A stretch of 64,000 nucleotides of DNA from a virus: positions 124,001 through 188,000 of the IMG/VR virus record IMGVR_UViG_3300012931_000759. One strand, given 5' to 3'. The notes below the pieces were generated by a model. The model saw only the letters and a list, made by a program, of their open reading frames with translations. It had not been told where the DNA came from and did not search any database. The first letter of the stretch is position 1. Every line of letters starts with the position of its first letter. Below, one piece after another: positions 38,349 through 49,000 of the stretch. The translations under genes and the position numbers were made by a program.

Positions 38349-40182
38349 GACAATTAACACCAGCCGTTGGGCTCCGGAGAACAGCTTCGAAGAGCTGAAG
38401 GCCGAACTGATGAAAGTCGATCCGGTCTATTTCGCCGAGTCATACCTGACGCTCGACGGAAATCCGATGAAGCTGACGGGCAATGGATGGAAGTTCATCG
38501 CCGACATCTACCGCTACATCATGTCCAAGGCGGTGTCGCCCGACGGCAAACCGATCGTCATCGTCAAGGGTCGCCAGGTCGGCGCCACAACGATGGCCTC
38601 GGCGCTGGAATTACACATGGTCGCCAGTGGTGTGTTTGGGCAGGGCGGAGCCAGGCCTATCCGCGTCATGCATGCTTTCCCACAGTTGGAGCTGATGCAT
38701 GCCTTCTCCAAGGACAAGCTGGAGAAAATGGTTCGTGAGTCGGCGATGGTTCCGGATCCGGATGATCCGCGGCACCAGATGAGGCCTTTCGTCGAGACTA
38801 TGAAAGATGCCTCGCGTGAGGCTTCCGACAGCCTGACCTACAAACAGTTCAAGCACGGCAACACCCTGTGGTGTGATTCCATAGGAAATGAGGGGGTTAG
38901 GGTGCGCGGCCGTACCATCGATGCCATCTTTTTCGACGAGGCCCAGCTCATGACGAAGCAGGCGGTCGACACGGCGGTCAAGTGTACCACGCGAGCCCAG
39001 TATGGTCCACAGCCTGGCGGCATCCAGGTCTACTTCGGCACCCCGGAGCATAAGAACTCTCACTTCTACGAAATGTGGGAAAACTCCGACCAACGCCGGT
39101 ATTACCTCGGCTGCGCTGAATGCCACCGCTACTTCCTTCTATACACTCCTGGCTCCGATAAGTGGGAGAAGGACATCTGGCTATACGAGAATGTGGTGAA
39201 ATGTCCTAACTGCGGTCACGAGCAGGACAAGGTAGAAGCAATCGAGCGCGGCAAATGGCTCCCTGCCCCCGGTAAAGAGGACGCTAAGATCGTCGGTTTC
39301 CACTTCAACCAACTCTTTATTCCGGAGTTTACGAAGGAAAAGATCCTCAATGAGAGCCCGGCGTATAACCCGATGAAGAGGGAGGTGGACTGGAACAATG
39401 AGGTGCTTGGCGAGTTTCACACGGGAACCGGCCTACCAATCACCCGCGAGGAGATCTATAAAACCTGCCGGGACCCTATGCGCACGATGGCCAAGCATAT
39501 CACCAAAGACGAGCGAAAGATGGTGTACATGGGTATCGACTGGGGAGGTAAGCCGGATATCGACGACGTAAAGACCCGTGGACAGTCCTTCTCCTGCGCA
39601 GTTGTGATCTCGGTAGAACACGACGGCCGGGTGTTGATAGAGTTCGCCCAGAAGTTAAAGAAGCTAGACCTACAGTCCAAGATGCAGTTTGTCGAGGAAA
39701 TGATGCGCCTGTACAACGTGCGGATGGTCGGGGCGGACATTGGGTATGCCGAGGACATTTCGGGTGAACTGAAAGCACGCCTAGGCGACCGCTTCAAGAC
39801 AGTGCGGAACTCCGCCCAGGTTCTCAGTGGCACCAAGTACCGGGAGGACGAGTTGGAGATCGTCATTGACAAGGATAAGTGGATTGGCGATATGTTCAAT
39901 CTGCTGCGTCGCGGCGGCGTTCGTTTCCCGTGGGGAAGCTACGAGCGCGTGGCCTGGCTGGTAGACCATTGCTGCTCCATGGAGAGCAAGCAGACCATCC
40001 GCGCGGGCATGCCGCATACCATGTTTGTCAAGGGGAAAACACACAACGACGGGCTGATGGCGCTCATTTACGCCTATGTCGCATACAAGTTCGAGCAGAC
40101 GCATGGCTTCAAGGCCACGCCTGGCAATGCGGTCGCGAAGTCGGTGAAGCCGGTCCTGGCGTTCGTTCCGCGCATGAGATGA
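38332..40182 (+). CDS. Terminase large subunit
   Basis: 616 aa. Start ATG 38332 (MPMPIR) or the ATG two codons later. ATPase domain: Walker-A-like GRQVGAT at 80-86, Walker B AIFFDEA at 198-204. A zinc-binding pair C261/C264 with C291/C294, seen in gpA-type terminases, separates it from the C-terminal RNase-H-like nuclease, which opens with GIDWGG (D403) and contains MVGADIGYAED. It cuts concatemers and drives DNA through the portal, whose gene follows after 12 bases. The protein has no intein. Confidence 0.93.
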   Translation: MPMPIRTINTSRWAPENSFEELKAELMKVDPVYFAESYLTLDGNPMKLTGNGWKFIADIYRYIMSKAVSPDGKPIVIVKGRQVGATTMASALELHMVASGVFGQGGARPIRVMHAFPQLELMHAFSKDKLEKMVRESAMVPDPDDPRHQMRPFVETMKDASREASDSLTYKQFKHGNTLWCDSIGNEGVRVRGRTIDAIFFDEAQLMTKQAVDTAVKCTTRAQYGPQPGGIQVYFGTPEHKNSHFYEMWENSDQRRYYLGCAECHRYFLLYTPGSDKWEKDIWLYENVVKCPNCGHEQDKVEAIERGKWLPAPGKEDAKIVGFHFNQLFIPEFTKEKILNESPAYNPMKREVDWNNEVLGEFHTGTGLPITREEIYKTCRDPMRTMAKHITKDERKMVYMGIDWGGKPDIDDVKTRGQSFSCAVVISVEHDGRVLIEFAQKLKKLDLQSKMQFVEEMMRLYNVRMVGADIGYAEDISGELKARLGDRFKTVRNSAQVLSGTKYREDELEIVIDKDKWIGDMFNLLRRGGVRFPWGSYERVAWLVDHCCSMESKQTIRAGMPHTMFVKGKTHNDGLMALIYAYVAYKFEQTHGFKATPGNAVAKSVKPVLAFVPRMR

Positions 40183-40194
40183 TAAGGAGAATTC

Positions 40195-43100
40195 ATGGTT
40201 GACCAGAGCAGGCGGGCAACGGGGCGGACACCAGGACCGAAGGTCCTACGAACATCTCCCAAGCTAGCCAATGTGTTGTCGCCAATTCGGCGCGGAGCGC
40301 TACAGGACGAGGTTGAGAATGGCATAGTCAGGGAGGGCGCACAGTACGGCGGTAGTATGCTGCGTCGAGGAATTGCCGAACCTATGCCTGCGGATCTCGA
40401 CAAAGGTCTTGCTCGCGGAGTGTGGATGGAGGGGGGTCGGCCAACCAGCGGGAAGAAAGCTGCAGAGGGCAGCCAGGCCCTGATCGCGCACAGCCCATCC
40501 TTCAGAAAACAGGCCGCCGTGGGCGTGATGAATGGCGGTGTCGGCAGTACGGCCGGCGCGCCGGTGGAGCGCCTGGCGCCCGAGGTGTATTCGCCATTGT
40601 TCGTGATGGCGAACCTAAACCTGCCGCGTGATCGCATCACGGTGAATGCGTGGTGTTTTCTTCCAGGAACAATGGTGTGGATGGCCGACGGGACACGTAA
40701 GCCTATCGAGGAAATCTGTGTCGGAGACATGGTCCTGTCTGGCGAGGGTTTGCCGCGCCGAGTCACAACCGTGTTTCGGCGACATGTGGACGAGGAGATT
40801 GTTGGTCTCCGTGTCAAAAACTCGCAGGAAACTGTGTGGTGTACTACAAATCACGGCTTCAATGCCGTCAAGGCTGATGCTGTCCGCTGCCACGATAAAA
40901 CGACGTTTGTAAAATGTAAGCCGGACGGGGATGGATGTTTTTGTTCCCGTTGCGGGCGTAAAGATGACCCATATGTGTTCGGGAAAGTGGAGTCCGGACA
41001 ACTTGGAGAAAGAGACATTCTCTATATGCCGGTGCCCAAACTAGAACCGGTTTCGAATGATCCATTGTTGAGCAATCCCGAAGCCATAGAACTTCTTGGC
41101 TATTATGCCGCCGAAGGCTTCGTCGCACACAATAGGGTGACTTTCTCGCTGGGCAGTCATGAGAAGCAGTTGGCTGTTAGGATTGAGGAATTGGTCGGCA
41201 AACTGTTTGCTGAAGGTCAAATCCATACGCGATCAGACAGGTCGACGGAAATCTATGTGGATTGTTCCAATGCCAAATTGGCTGCTTTTGTTTTGCGGCA
41301 CTGCGGACAAGGCTCCCTGACAAAACGCCTGTCGTTCGAATTGATGTCGGTTGAGCCCGGATTGCTGCTGCGGTTCCTGGTTGCCTGGCTGGACGGGGAC
41401 GGTGGACAGGAAAAGTATAATTCGGGCATTTTTGTTGGCAACACTTCCTCCGAGAACCTAGCCTGGCAAATGCGAATGTTGTGTTTGCGCTGCGGCCTGG
41501 TGGCACATGTGTTCCGGGCCCATAGCCAGAAAACTATGGTTTCACCAACCAACGGGGAAACATATCCCGCTGCTCCTCGCTACTATGTTAAGATTCGTGG
41601 CAAATCAGCACTAAAACTGGCGGAATGTTTTTCGTCTGAGTTTTATAGGTTTGCCGCCATCGAACGCTCATATGAGCGCGACGGCTGCTGTTTTATCCAC
41701 AAAGACAAAGCGATCCAGTGGATCAACACCGTGAAGAGGTCAGGCTACATAGGGTTCGTCCACAATATCGAGGTTGAAATTGACCACACCTATGTGGTTG
41801 GATATGGTGTAAGTGTTCGAAATTGCAGGAATTTTTTTGATTTGCACCCGCTTGTGCGCAACGCGATCACGATGCATGCGACCTATCCGATCTCCAAGAT
41901 CAGCATCAGGTGCCAGGACAAGAAGGTTCAGCAGTTCTTCGAGGACATGATCGAGGAGATGGACCTGCTCGGGGCGCTCGGGGATATCTCACTGGAGTAT
42001 TGGAAGCTCGGTGAGGCTTTCCCTTACGCGGAGCTTGACGAGAACACGCTGAAGTGGAAGAGGATCGTCGTTCAGAACCCGGACTACATCCACGTCAAGA
42101 AGATGGTGATCGCCAGCGAGCCGGTTATCTCACTGCGTCCGGATGCCGTACTACAGCGGCTCGTCATGAGCAACAACCCAGCCGACGTCCAGCTGCGCAA
42201 GCAGATCCCGCAGCACATTGTGTACCACGTGCGCCGCGGGGAGAATATTCCCTTGGACAATTTTAACGTCAGCCACCTAAAGATGTTGTCAAGCCCGTAC
42301 GATGTGCGCGGCACCAGCGTCATTGTGGCAGCCTTCAAAGACCTGATGCTTTATGACAAAATTAGGGAATGTTTCTCAATAGATAGCGAAATCATGACCG
42401 AAAGGGGCTTCAAAACTTATGACGAGATCAAGGAGGATGACAGGCTTGCCACTTTCAACCCGGCCACTGGGATAATGGAGTTCCAACCATATACAGCTCG
42501 CATCAAAAGGCGACATGACGGGGATATGTGCCATTTTCATGGCAAGAAGGTGGATGTTCTAGTAACGCCCAACCATCGCATGTGGCTCGCTCAAAGTAGA
42601 TCGCATGGGGGCGGATATCACGATTTCGGCATTATCGAGGCCCAGGATGTTAAGAAGGGCTATTTCTACAAGTTGCGATGCGTTGCCGACTGGGTGGGCA
42701 AGGAACTGAAGACAATTTCGGTTCTCGGGCACGAAATGCCAGCCGAAACCTATATGAGAATCCTTGGGCACCTAGTAGCCGAAGGATGTATCCACTACAA
42801 GAATATCAACAACTATAAGTACAAAGTTGGCATAAGCCAAAACCTTGACCAGAATGAATTGATTTTCGGTCATATTTGCCAATCTATGGTTGATCTTGCT
42901 CGGTTTTGTGGGAAACATCTTGGAACATATGACCATAGGAATACCAAGGGGTTTTCGGTCAACAAGCCATCCGAGATGAGGAATTGGACAATTTCCAGCA
43001 AGGAACTCGCTGCCCATTTTGCCGCCGAGATTGGTACAAACAGTCACGACAAGCATCTGCCGCGCTGGGTGTTCGACTTGTCCCCGCGCCTGTTGCGTAT

Positions 43101-44451
43101 CCTGCTTGATGCCGCCACGGAGGGCGATGGGACGGTCAAGTCCAGTAAATACGGTACGGAATCTGTTGGTATCCGCTACACCACGGTATCCAAGCAACTG
43201 GCGGACGACATCCAAGAGATCGCCTTCAGGTGCGGCTATGCGCCCATCATGCGACGCGACCAGAATGGTCAAGGCAAGTGGTTCTGGGCGGTTGACTGGT
43301 CGAACACGTCTTATGGACATTTTCCCACGGTTTACGGCAATCGCAAAGCCAAGAGGAACGGTGGTGGTGCGACCTTCGAAAGGATTCCGTACAACGGCGA
43401 TGTGTTCTGTTTCGAAGTGCCAAACGGTCTGCTGGTGGTTCGGCGCAATGGGCATATCTCGATCCAGGGCAATTGTAAATTCGCGCAGGCCGACGACCTC
43501 ATCAACCCGATTACGTTGGTGAAGATCGGCGGCACGGGCGAGGGCGAGTTCCACCCGGACGACGCACAACTCGAGGCGTGGCGCAACGTTATCGAGGAGG
43601 CTCAGTACGACAAGAACTTCAAGATTGTTACTCACGCGGGCGTAGTGATCGAGCGCGTGGGATCCTCCGGAGCTGTTCTCGACATCAGCCAGGACATGGA
43701 TCTCATCATCAAGAACATCATGTGGGGTCTCATGGTACCGCACGCCGTGATCGACACTGAGAGCGCCGTGTATGCTTCGGCCTCCATTGGTCTAGAAGTA
43801 CTGCGGCAGCGATACTTCAACTTCCGCAACATGATAGCCAAGTGGTTGACGAACAAGATTTTCTCGCCCATCAGCGATCTCCAGGGATTCTATAGGGCGG
43901 AAGCTGGGTACAAGAAGCTAATCGTTCCCGAGGTCGAGTGGAACCACATGAACCTGTATGACCTACAGGATTACATCAGCAATGTCTCTAGCCTGGTGAC
44001 GGCAAAGCAGGTGTCTCTACAGACGCTGTACAGGAGCCTCGGACTCAATTACGAGGAGGAACGTCAGAAAATGCGCAAGGAGGCGATCAACGACGCTGTA
44101 CGCCAACGCGAGGAACAGGCGCTGTCCAGCATGTCCCTCCTGGAGCTTAGGTCTCTTGACCCCGAACGCGAGATCATGGAGTCTACGCAGGCGGCGCAGC
44201 CGATGGGAGGGCCCTCCATGGGCGCACCTGGTGCGCCGGGATCCGATATGGGCGCTCCGCCGATGGGTGGAGGGGCTCCCCCGATGGGCGGTGGAGGCGG
44301 CGGTCTTCCGGGAGGATTGCCCGAACTAGCCCCGCCGCCCGGTGAAGCAATGGCAGGGCCTGGTGGTGCCGGGGCACCACCTCCTGGGGGAGCAACCCCT
44401 CCGCTCGGACCGGGTGGGCCGGGGGCTCCCCCGGCAGGGCCAGGGAAGTAG
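40195..44451 (+). CDS. Portal protein precursor with two inteins
   Basis: 1418-aa precursor. Removing the two inteins leaves about 660 aa in three exteins (153, 182 and 325 aa). The joined exteins contain a helix-rich core with PISKISIRCQDKKVQQFFED, an SVIVAAFKDLMLYDKIR stem-like segment and a C-terminal Gly/Pro/Met tail (GAPGAPGSDMGAPPMGG-type). Position after the terminase, size and the ED-I/ILE pattern of the helical core fit a dodecameric portal. The gene ends with a collagen-like tail. Assignment to portal is by size, gene order and helical core; no catalytic motif is expected. Confidence 0.8.
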   Translation: MVDQSRRATGRTPGPKVLRTSPKLANVLSPIRRGALQDEVENGIVREGAQYGGSMLRRGIAEPMPADLDKGLARGVWMEGGRPTSGKKAAEGSQALIAHSPSFRKQAAVGVMNGGVGSTAGAPVERLAPEVYSPLFVMANLNLPRDRITVNAWCFLPGTMVWMADGTRKPIEEICVGDMVLSGEGLPRRVTTVFRRHVDEEIVGLRVKNSQETVWCTTNHGFNAVKADAVRCHDKTTFVKCKPDGDGCFCSRCGRKDDPYVFGKVESGQLGERDILYMPVPKLEPVSNDPLLSNPEAIELLGYYAAEGFVAHNRVTFSLGSHEKQLAVRIEELVGKLFAEGQIHTRSDRSTEIYVDCSNAKLAAFVLRHCGQGSLTKRLSFELMSVEPGLLLRFLVAWLDGDGGQEKYNSGIFVGNTSSENLAWQMRMLCLRCGLVAHVFRAHSQKTMVSPTNGETYPAAPRYYVKIRGKSALKLAECFSSEFYRFAAIERSYERDGCCFIHKDKAIQWINTVKRSGYIGFVHNIEVEIDHTYVVGYGVSVRNCRNFFDLHPLVRNAITMHATYPISKISIRCQDKKVQQFFEDMIEEMDLLGALGDISLEYWKLGEAFPYAELDENTLKWKRIVVQNPDYIHVKKMVIASEPVISLRPDAVLQRLVMSNNPADVQLRKQIPQHIVYHVRRGENIPLDNFNVSHLKMLSSPYDVRGTSVIVAAFKDLMLYDKIRECFSIDSEIMTERGFKTYDEIKEDDRLATFNPATGIMEFQPYTARIKRRHDGDMCHFHGKKVDVLVTPNHRMWLAQSRSHGGGYHDFGIIEAQDVKKGYFYKLRCVADWVGKELKTISVLGHEMPAETYMRILGHLVAEGCIHYKNINNYKYKVGISQNLDQNELIFGHICQSMVDLARFCGKHLGTYDHRNTKGFSVNKPSEMRNWTISSKELAAHFAAEIGTNSHDKHLPRWVFDLSPRLLRILLDAATEGDGTVKSSKYGTESVGIRYTTVSKQLADDIQEIAFRCGYAPIMRRDQNGQGKWFWAVDWSNTSYGHFPTVYGNRKAKRNGGGATFERIPYNGDVFCFEVPNGLLVVRRNGHISIQGNCKFAQADDLINPITLVKIGGTGEGEFHPDDAQLEAWRNVIEEAQYDKNFKIVTHAGVVIERVGSSGAVLDISQDMDLIIKNIMWGLMVPHAVIDTESAVYASASIGLEVLRQRYFNFRNMIAKWLTNKIFSPISDLQGFYRAEAGYKKLIVPEVEWNHMNLYDLQDYISNVSSLVTAKQVSLQTLYRSLGLNYEEERQKMRKEAINDAVRQREEQALSSMSLLELRSLDPEREIMESTQAAQPMGGPSMGAPGAPGSDMGAPPMGGGAPPMGGGGGGLPGGLPELAPPPGEAMAGPGGAGAPPPGGATPPLGPGGPGAPPAGPGK
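40654..41823 (+). mobile_element. Portal intein 1 with LAGLIDADG endonuclease
   Basis: 390 aa in frame. Classic first block C-F-L-P-G-T-M-V-W-M-A-D-G, B block T-T-N-H, LAGLIDADG helices in LLGYYAAEGF and LVAWLDGDGG, a zinc-type group (C-x5-C-x-C-x2-C) inside, and a terminal V-S-V-R-N followed by +1 Cys. Its start follows NAW of the portal. AT-richer than the flanking portal sequence. Confidence 0.92.
42370..43473 (+). mobile_element. Portal intein 2 with LAGLIDADG endonuclease
   Basis: 368 aa in frame. Begins C-F-S-I-D-S-E-I-M, B block V-T-P-N-H-R-M, two LAGLIDADG helices (ILGHLVAEGCI and LLDAATEGDGT), and ends S-I-Q-G-N before a +1 Cys in CKFAQADD. It differs in sequence from intein 1, so the two are independent insertions. 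Both splice junctions keep a cysteine in the mature portal. Confidence 0.92.
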
Positions 44452-44454
44452 CCC

Positions 44455-44907
44455 ATGGATCGTTCGGAACTCTTGTTTAGGGACGGCTGCCGCAAATGGC
44501 ATGCCTACTTCGAGCGGTGCGCGAACGATGGTCGGATGGCCGAGATTCCGCATCTTATCAGGAAAATCGCGCAATACCTGGATGCCTGGAAGGGTGGCCT
44601 CGTGGCCGCTCATCGCAAGACGCAGGAGGCTGAAAAGTACCTCCTGGAGTGCCGTCAGAAGGAGGCCTCGATCCAGTCTCGGCTGAGGCTGCTGGGGCAG
44701 CTCGCCGCCACCATGGATAGCAGATTTGCCGAGAGGAGTCAGCAGGAGCGTTTTGTCAGGAGGGAGCGCGCGCTAGCGGCGGCCGAAACCTGGAGGCTGG
44801 TGGAGGGAAAGAAGCGGGAGGAATCCGAGCGGGAAAGGCTCGAGAGGGCTGAGAGGCACATGGCCGCACAAGAGCAGGAAGGCAGATCCGGAGGCGACAA
44901 TGAATAG
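44455..44907 (+). CDS. Coiled-coil protein (150 aa)
   Basis: 150 aa, nearly all charged helix rich in Arg/Glu/Ala, with a continuous coiled coil from about residue 50 to the end. It follows the portal immediately, where scaffold, head-completion or internal proteins are usually encoded. The basic/acidic pattern suits a scaffold-like or DNA-associated role. No family recognised. It overlaps the next gene by 8 bases. Confidence 0.5.
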   Translation: MDRSELLFRDGCRKWHAYFERCANDGRMAEIPHLIRKIAQYLDAWKGGLVAAHRKTQEAEKYLLECRQKEASIQSRLRLLGQLAATMDSRFAERSQQERFVRRERALAAAETWRLVEGKKREESERERLERAERHMAAQEQEGRSGGDNE

Positions 44908-46081
44908 GGAAATAACATTTGCCAAGATCGCCGCTATGGCGCAGCTGCTGGACGATCACGGGCTACACGACGACGCCACAGTTATGGATGAAGTGCTGGA
45001 GGCGGCCGCGTTTCCCGGCATCCTCAAGGAGGCAGGATTGTGGAAGAACATCTTGTCCAGGCTGAGCGGCTGGGCGCGTAAGGTCCTTTTTAGTGAGTAT
45101 CGCGAGATGTACGATATGGCTGAGGAGGCCCAGAACGCACTCGATGAGCGCATCGAGGCACTCCAGGATGCCAACAAGGAACTCAAGGCCATGCTGTCGC
45201 GTCACGAGCTTCCCGAATGGCGCAAGAATATTGCTACCATCATCGCTGGTGTCGGCGAGAATGCGGATGAGGTCATGTCCGACTATGATTCGCTCCACGC
45301 GAAGATGACGGCGCGTCTGCTGAAGCTCGCCCCGGCGGCCAAAAAGAGGGAAAAGAAGCCAACAACGCCCGCGCTGCTACCGAAAGAGGAGGGGGAAAAG
45401 GAGGAGCCCAAGTCCCCAGAGAAGGCCATAGAAGAGACCTTAGTTCCCGAAAAACCGGCCGAGCCAACCAGCATCCCGGAGGAGCCGATTCCCCTGACCG
45501 AGGTCAAAAAGAAGCCGACGCCGGAAGCGCCCCCGGAGCCTGCGCCAGCCCCGAAGCCAACTCTCGCTCCGGTAGCTCCGCTACCCAACTGGAAAAAAGA
45601 GAGGTTCGGCACTAGCGGCAAACATGGCTGGGAATGGGAATGGGAAGTGTCACCTGACAACAACCAGCTGCGCCTTCTGAAGAGCCAGCTGGCTGCTGCC
45701 TCCAGCGGCAAGGGGAAGGTCCTACATAGGCATGGGGATAAGTACCGCCCGACCGGTGGCACGTCCAGCATTAAGCTGCGTAAACTCATGGGCGGCACGT
45801 TTTGGGAGATGGACGACGACCCCTCTGATCCAAACATGGTGATCCTGACGCGTACGGAAGAGGTTGTACCTTTTCCGCTGTCGATGCGCCAGGAGCCGGT
45901 CGAACAGGCCAAGAAGCTTAAGGAGCTCGGCAAGTCTTCCAAAGAGCGGATGAACCGACTTGTGACCATTGCTGTCGGCAGATCGGCCGGGGAAGAGATG
46001 AGCGAGGAGGAGAAGCTCGACGTGGCCGCCGAGGCTCTGCTCGAGGGTTTCGAATCCGAGGAGACCGAGGAGGAAATTTAG
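44900..46081 (+). CDS. Helical-motif protein with Pro/Glu/Lys linker (393 aa)
   Basis: 393 aa. The shared pattern is at 10-35 (IAAMAQLLDDHGLHDDAT, then VMDEVLEA). A helical region follows, then a long disordered Pro/Glu/Lys linker (about 150-240), a compact domain beginning KKERFGTSGKHGWEWEWEVS (residues about 244-330) and a helical acidic tail. The Trp-rich compact domain is unlike the rest. It directly precedes the 1298-aa fusion. Function unknown. Confidence 0.5.
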   Translation: MNREITFAKIAAMAQLLDDHGLHDDATVMDEVLEAAAFPGILKEAGLWKNILSRLSGWARKVLFSEYREMYDMAEEAQNALDERIEALQDANKELKAMLSRHELPEWRKNIATIIAGVGENADEVMSDYDSLHAKMTARLLKLAPAAKKREKKPTTPALLPKEEGEKEEPKSPEKAIEETLVPEKPAEPTSIPEEPIPLTEVKKKPTPEAPPEPAPAPKPTLAPVAPLPNWKKERFGTSGKHGWEWEWEVSPDNNQLRLLKSQLAAASSGKGKVLHRHGDKYRPTGGTSSIKLRKLMGGTFWEMDDDPSDPNMVILTRTEEVVPFPLSMRQEPVEQAKKLKELGKSSKERMNRLVTIAVGRSAGEEMSEEEKLDVAAEALLEGFESEETEEEI

Positions 46082-46083
46082 TT

Positions 46084-49000
46084 ATGGCGTGGCCATCCCT
46101 TTCGCGACGCGCTTCCCCCGGCATATCCCCGGTGGCCCTGATGCGCCTGACGGAGATTGATGATCCTGATGAACTACTCAAAAAGTTCAACAGAGATGAT
46201 ATTATAGTAGAACATAAATACGATGGCTGGAAGGCGCAGATCATCAAGGACGGGGAAAAGGTCCGCATCTTCAGCAGGCGCGGCGAGGAGGTCACTGGGA
46301 ACTTCCCGGCGATCGCCAAGGAGATGGTTGGTCTTCCTGACGGTACCCTTGTCGAGGGCGAGCTGGTCTACTGGGACAAGGGCAAACAGGATGTGACGAA
46401 GGTAACGTCCCTTGCCGGAAGCTCGGTCGACAAGGCCTTGGAGAAAGTGAAGGGGCTGCCCGGCAAGATGAAGCTCCATATCTACGACATCCTGTGGCTC
46501 AAGGGCAAAAACGTGGCCGACAGACCCTTCTCCGAGAGGCGCAAGCTGCTTGAGTCGGCTGTGAAGACCTCCGATACGGTCCTCCTGACAAAGCAGTACC
46601 CTTTCGCCAAGTGGCAGAATGCCATGAACACGGCAGTCGGCCAAGGTGGCGAGGGCATCGTACTCAAGCTCAAAGGCACCAAGTACCAGTACAAGCCCAA
46701 GGGCGAGTCCGAGCCAAAACCAAAAGATACGATGTGGAAGTATAAGGGCGGGGCTGGCAAGCACGACTCCGACGACTATGTGGTCTACGGCACGACCAAG
46801 AGCAAGACCGGCAAGCTCATGGCGCAGTTCGGCCAGTACTACAAGGGCAAGCTGTACGCCATCAGCGAGATCGACAACTTCTCGGCCGAGAACGAAGCCG
46901 AGATCGAGAAGCGCCTGAAAAAGGGTCCGTTCGTCATCGAAATTGGTTTCCAGGAGCGCGTGCCGGGCGGGCTGCGGCACCAGAAGTTTCTCAGGTTTCG
47001 GGACGACAAAAAGCCCAAGGATGCCACCATGCACGAATTCCATGCGGAGCATATCGGCGAGTTCGAACCAGCCAAGATGGAGCGGAAAGCAATGTTTGCG
47101 CTGGCGGGTACTCCCGATCTCGCCAAACTTGTTACGACGCTGGAACGGGCGGTTGGAAAAACAGACCCCATGAAGACGGGACCGACAAGGATCGGCGACG
47201 TGGGTGGTGTGGATGGCGACAAACTGTTCCAGCTCGTATCCAAACTTGAATCGAACGGTAGGACAGATGTTGTAGGAGACGCTGGAACGTCCTTTGGACC
47301 GACACAAATTCATGGGCCCTACCTCCTGGCCAGGCTTGCTGGAATGTCCGGCGCGCAGGCGGCCACCGGCTTGTCGCCCGATGAGATGCGCAAACTCTCC
47401 TCTTCCTGGCTGGACACCCTGAGGCAGCTTCGCGGCGCGCGCGTTTGGAAAGAGGTTCCAGTAGATCAGGACGAGGCGCGGAGATTACCTAGGATCAAGC
47501 GCCTGGAGAAGACCTTTATCCGCAGGCCGGATATGGTCATCGAGCAGAGGGACGGCCGGTATGTCGGTCGCATCTTGGATCTGGACGCCCTGCGAAGCCT
47601 GGGCTTCGATGTCGACTCGCAGATCTTCAGGAACGCCTTGCGCAGGATCTACGCGGAGTACATCACCGACAATGTCGCACTTAGCGGCCTGGCCCAGGCC
47701 CATCTGGGCTCCTTGGCCCCCGAGGCCTTCTACAAGTTCAAAAGGCAGTTCAACCCCGCCGGTATCCGGAAGAACAAGCCCCTAGCATCCCTGCTGGAGA
47801 GGGCCTCAACTAGCGACCTAACCAGCAGGATCGCTGCCGTGGTCCGGATGGTCGAGAAATCCGGGTACGACACGACTGCGCCGGGCGCGTTCAGCATCCC
47901 GCAGCTGGTCTTCATCGCCAACGGGAGCGGTATAGGGCGGGTCCAGCAGTTCCTCATGGACAGGAAGCCCTTCGCGCCGGGGAACTTACACTACCTACAG
48001 AGCCCCAGGTTTAAAGCCGCCATGAGCGCCTTTGTGAAAAACGATCCCGATCTTCGTGGAATGGCCACCCAGCTGCTCGCCGGGCTTCCTTCCGGCGACG
48101 GCATAGCTGGCTTTAAGGGGGAGGTTGCCGCTCGCATCGCGGCGCTGCTCGGGGCGGACAGCGAAGAGATCAGCCGGTCCGATGCAGTGAGGATGTTAAC
48201 GTTCGCCGACGGCCATCCAGATCGAGGGCGTGGCCGCTATCCGCGCTGGAATCCGGCCCTCCAGGCCCGCGAGATCATGAACTTGGTCGACCGCTGGCTG
48301 AACTATGAGAACATCCGGCCAATTGACCTGAAGGCGGTGGGCGTGACGCTCATTCGCGTCGACAGGGAGCAGGATCCGCCAAAGCTCGTCCTCTGGATCA
48401 TGGGGGACATTCAGGCGCTACAACGCCTGCTGCCGAGAAAGATGTGGGGCATGCCCGTTGTTCTACACTCCGACATCCCGAGGGCGACAACGGAGCTACC
48501 GGCCGTCACGGAGTTCGAGGAGGAACCGACGCTCGTTGACGTGGAGTCAAGAATGCCGACTAAGCTGTTCCAGGAGTACAGTGATCTCCTGGTGCGGGTA
48601 CGCGCCGAACTAAAGAGGACGCACAGGCACGTTCCCGAGGATCAGCTAAGACGTACGGTCTTTCTACACATTGCCGAGGAGCTGGGATACGATCTCGGGG
48701 AGCTGGAGAGAACCCTGGGTGAGCACGCCTGGCTCAGATTCTCCCATTGGCAGCCTCCTTTGTCCAAGCTGGCGATGGGCAATCGTGGCGTGCTCGCGTT
48801 CCCTGGACAGTACGCTGAGGATATCAAATCCGGCAAGATGGAACGGACGATCAGGCCTGGTGACATGCCGGTCGAGCCGGAGGAAGTGGTAGACGCTATC
48901 ACCTATTCGGGAGGACCTATTTGCCGGATCAAGATTCTGCTTAAGGAGATCATGAGCCTGCCGCGTCTCGCCAAGGCGTTCGGCAAGCATGTGGCCAGGT

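Noticed and set aside
40654-43473. Group I introns instead of inteins in the portal gene
   Set aside because: The reading frame stays open through both inserts, and each has Cys first, Asn last and +1 Cys plus splicing blocks.
46174-47313. A 379-codon minus-strand frame over the ligase domain
   Set aside because: It lies opposite ligase motifs I, III, IV and V on the + strand, and its protein is Leu/Val-rich without known motifs. Shadow of the real gene.
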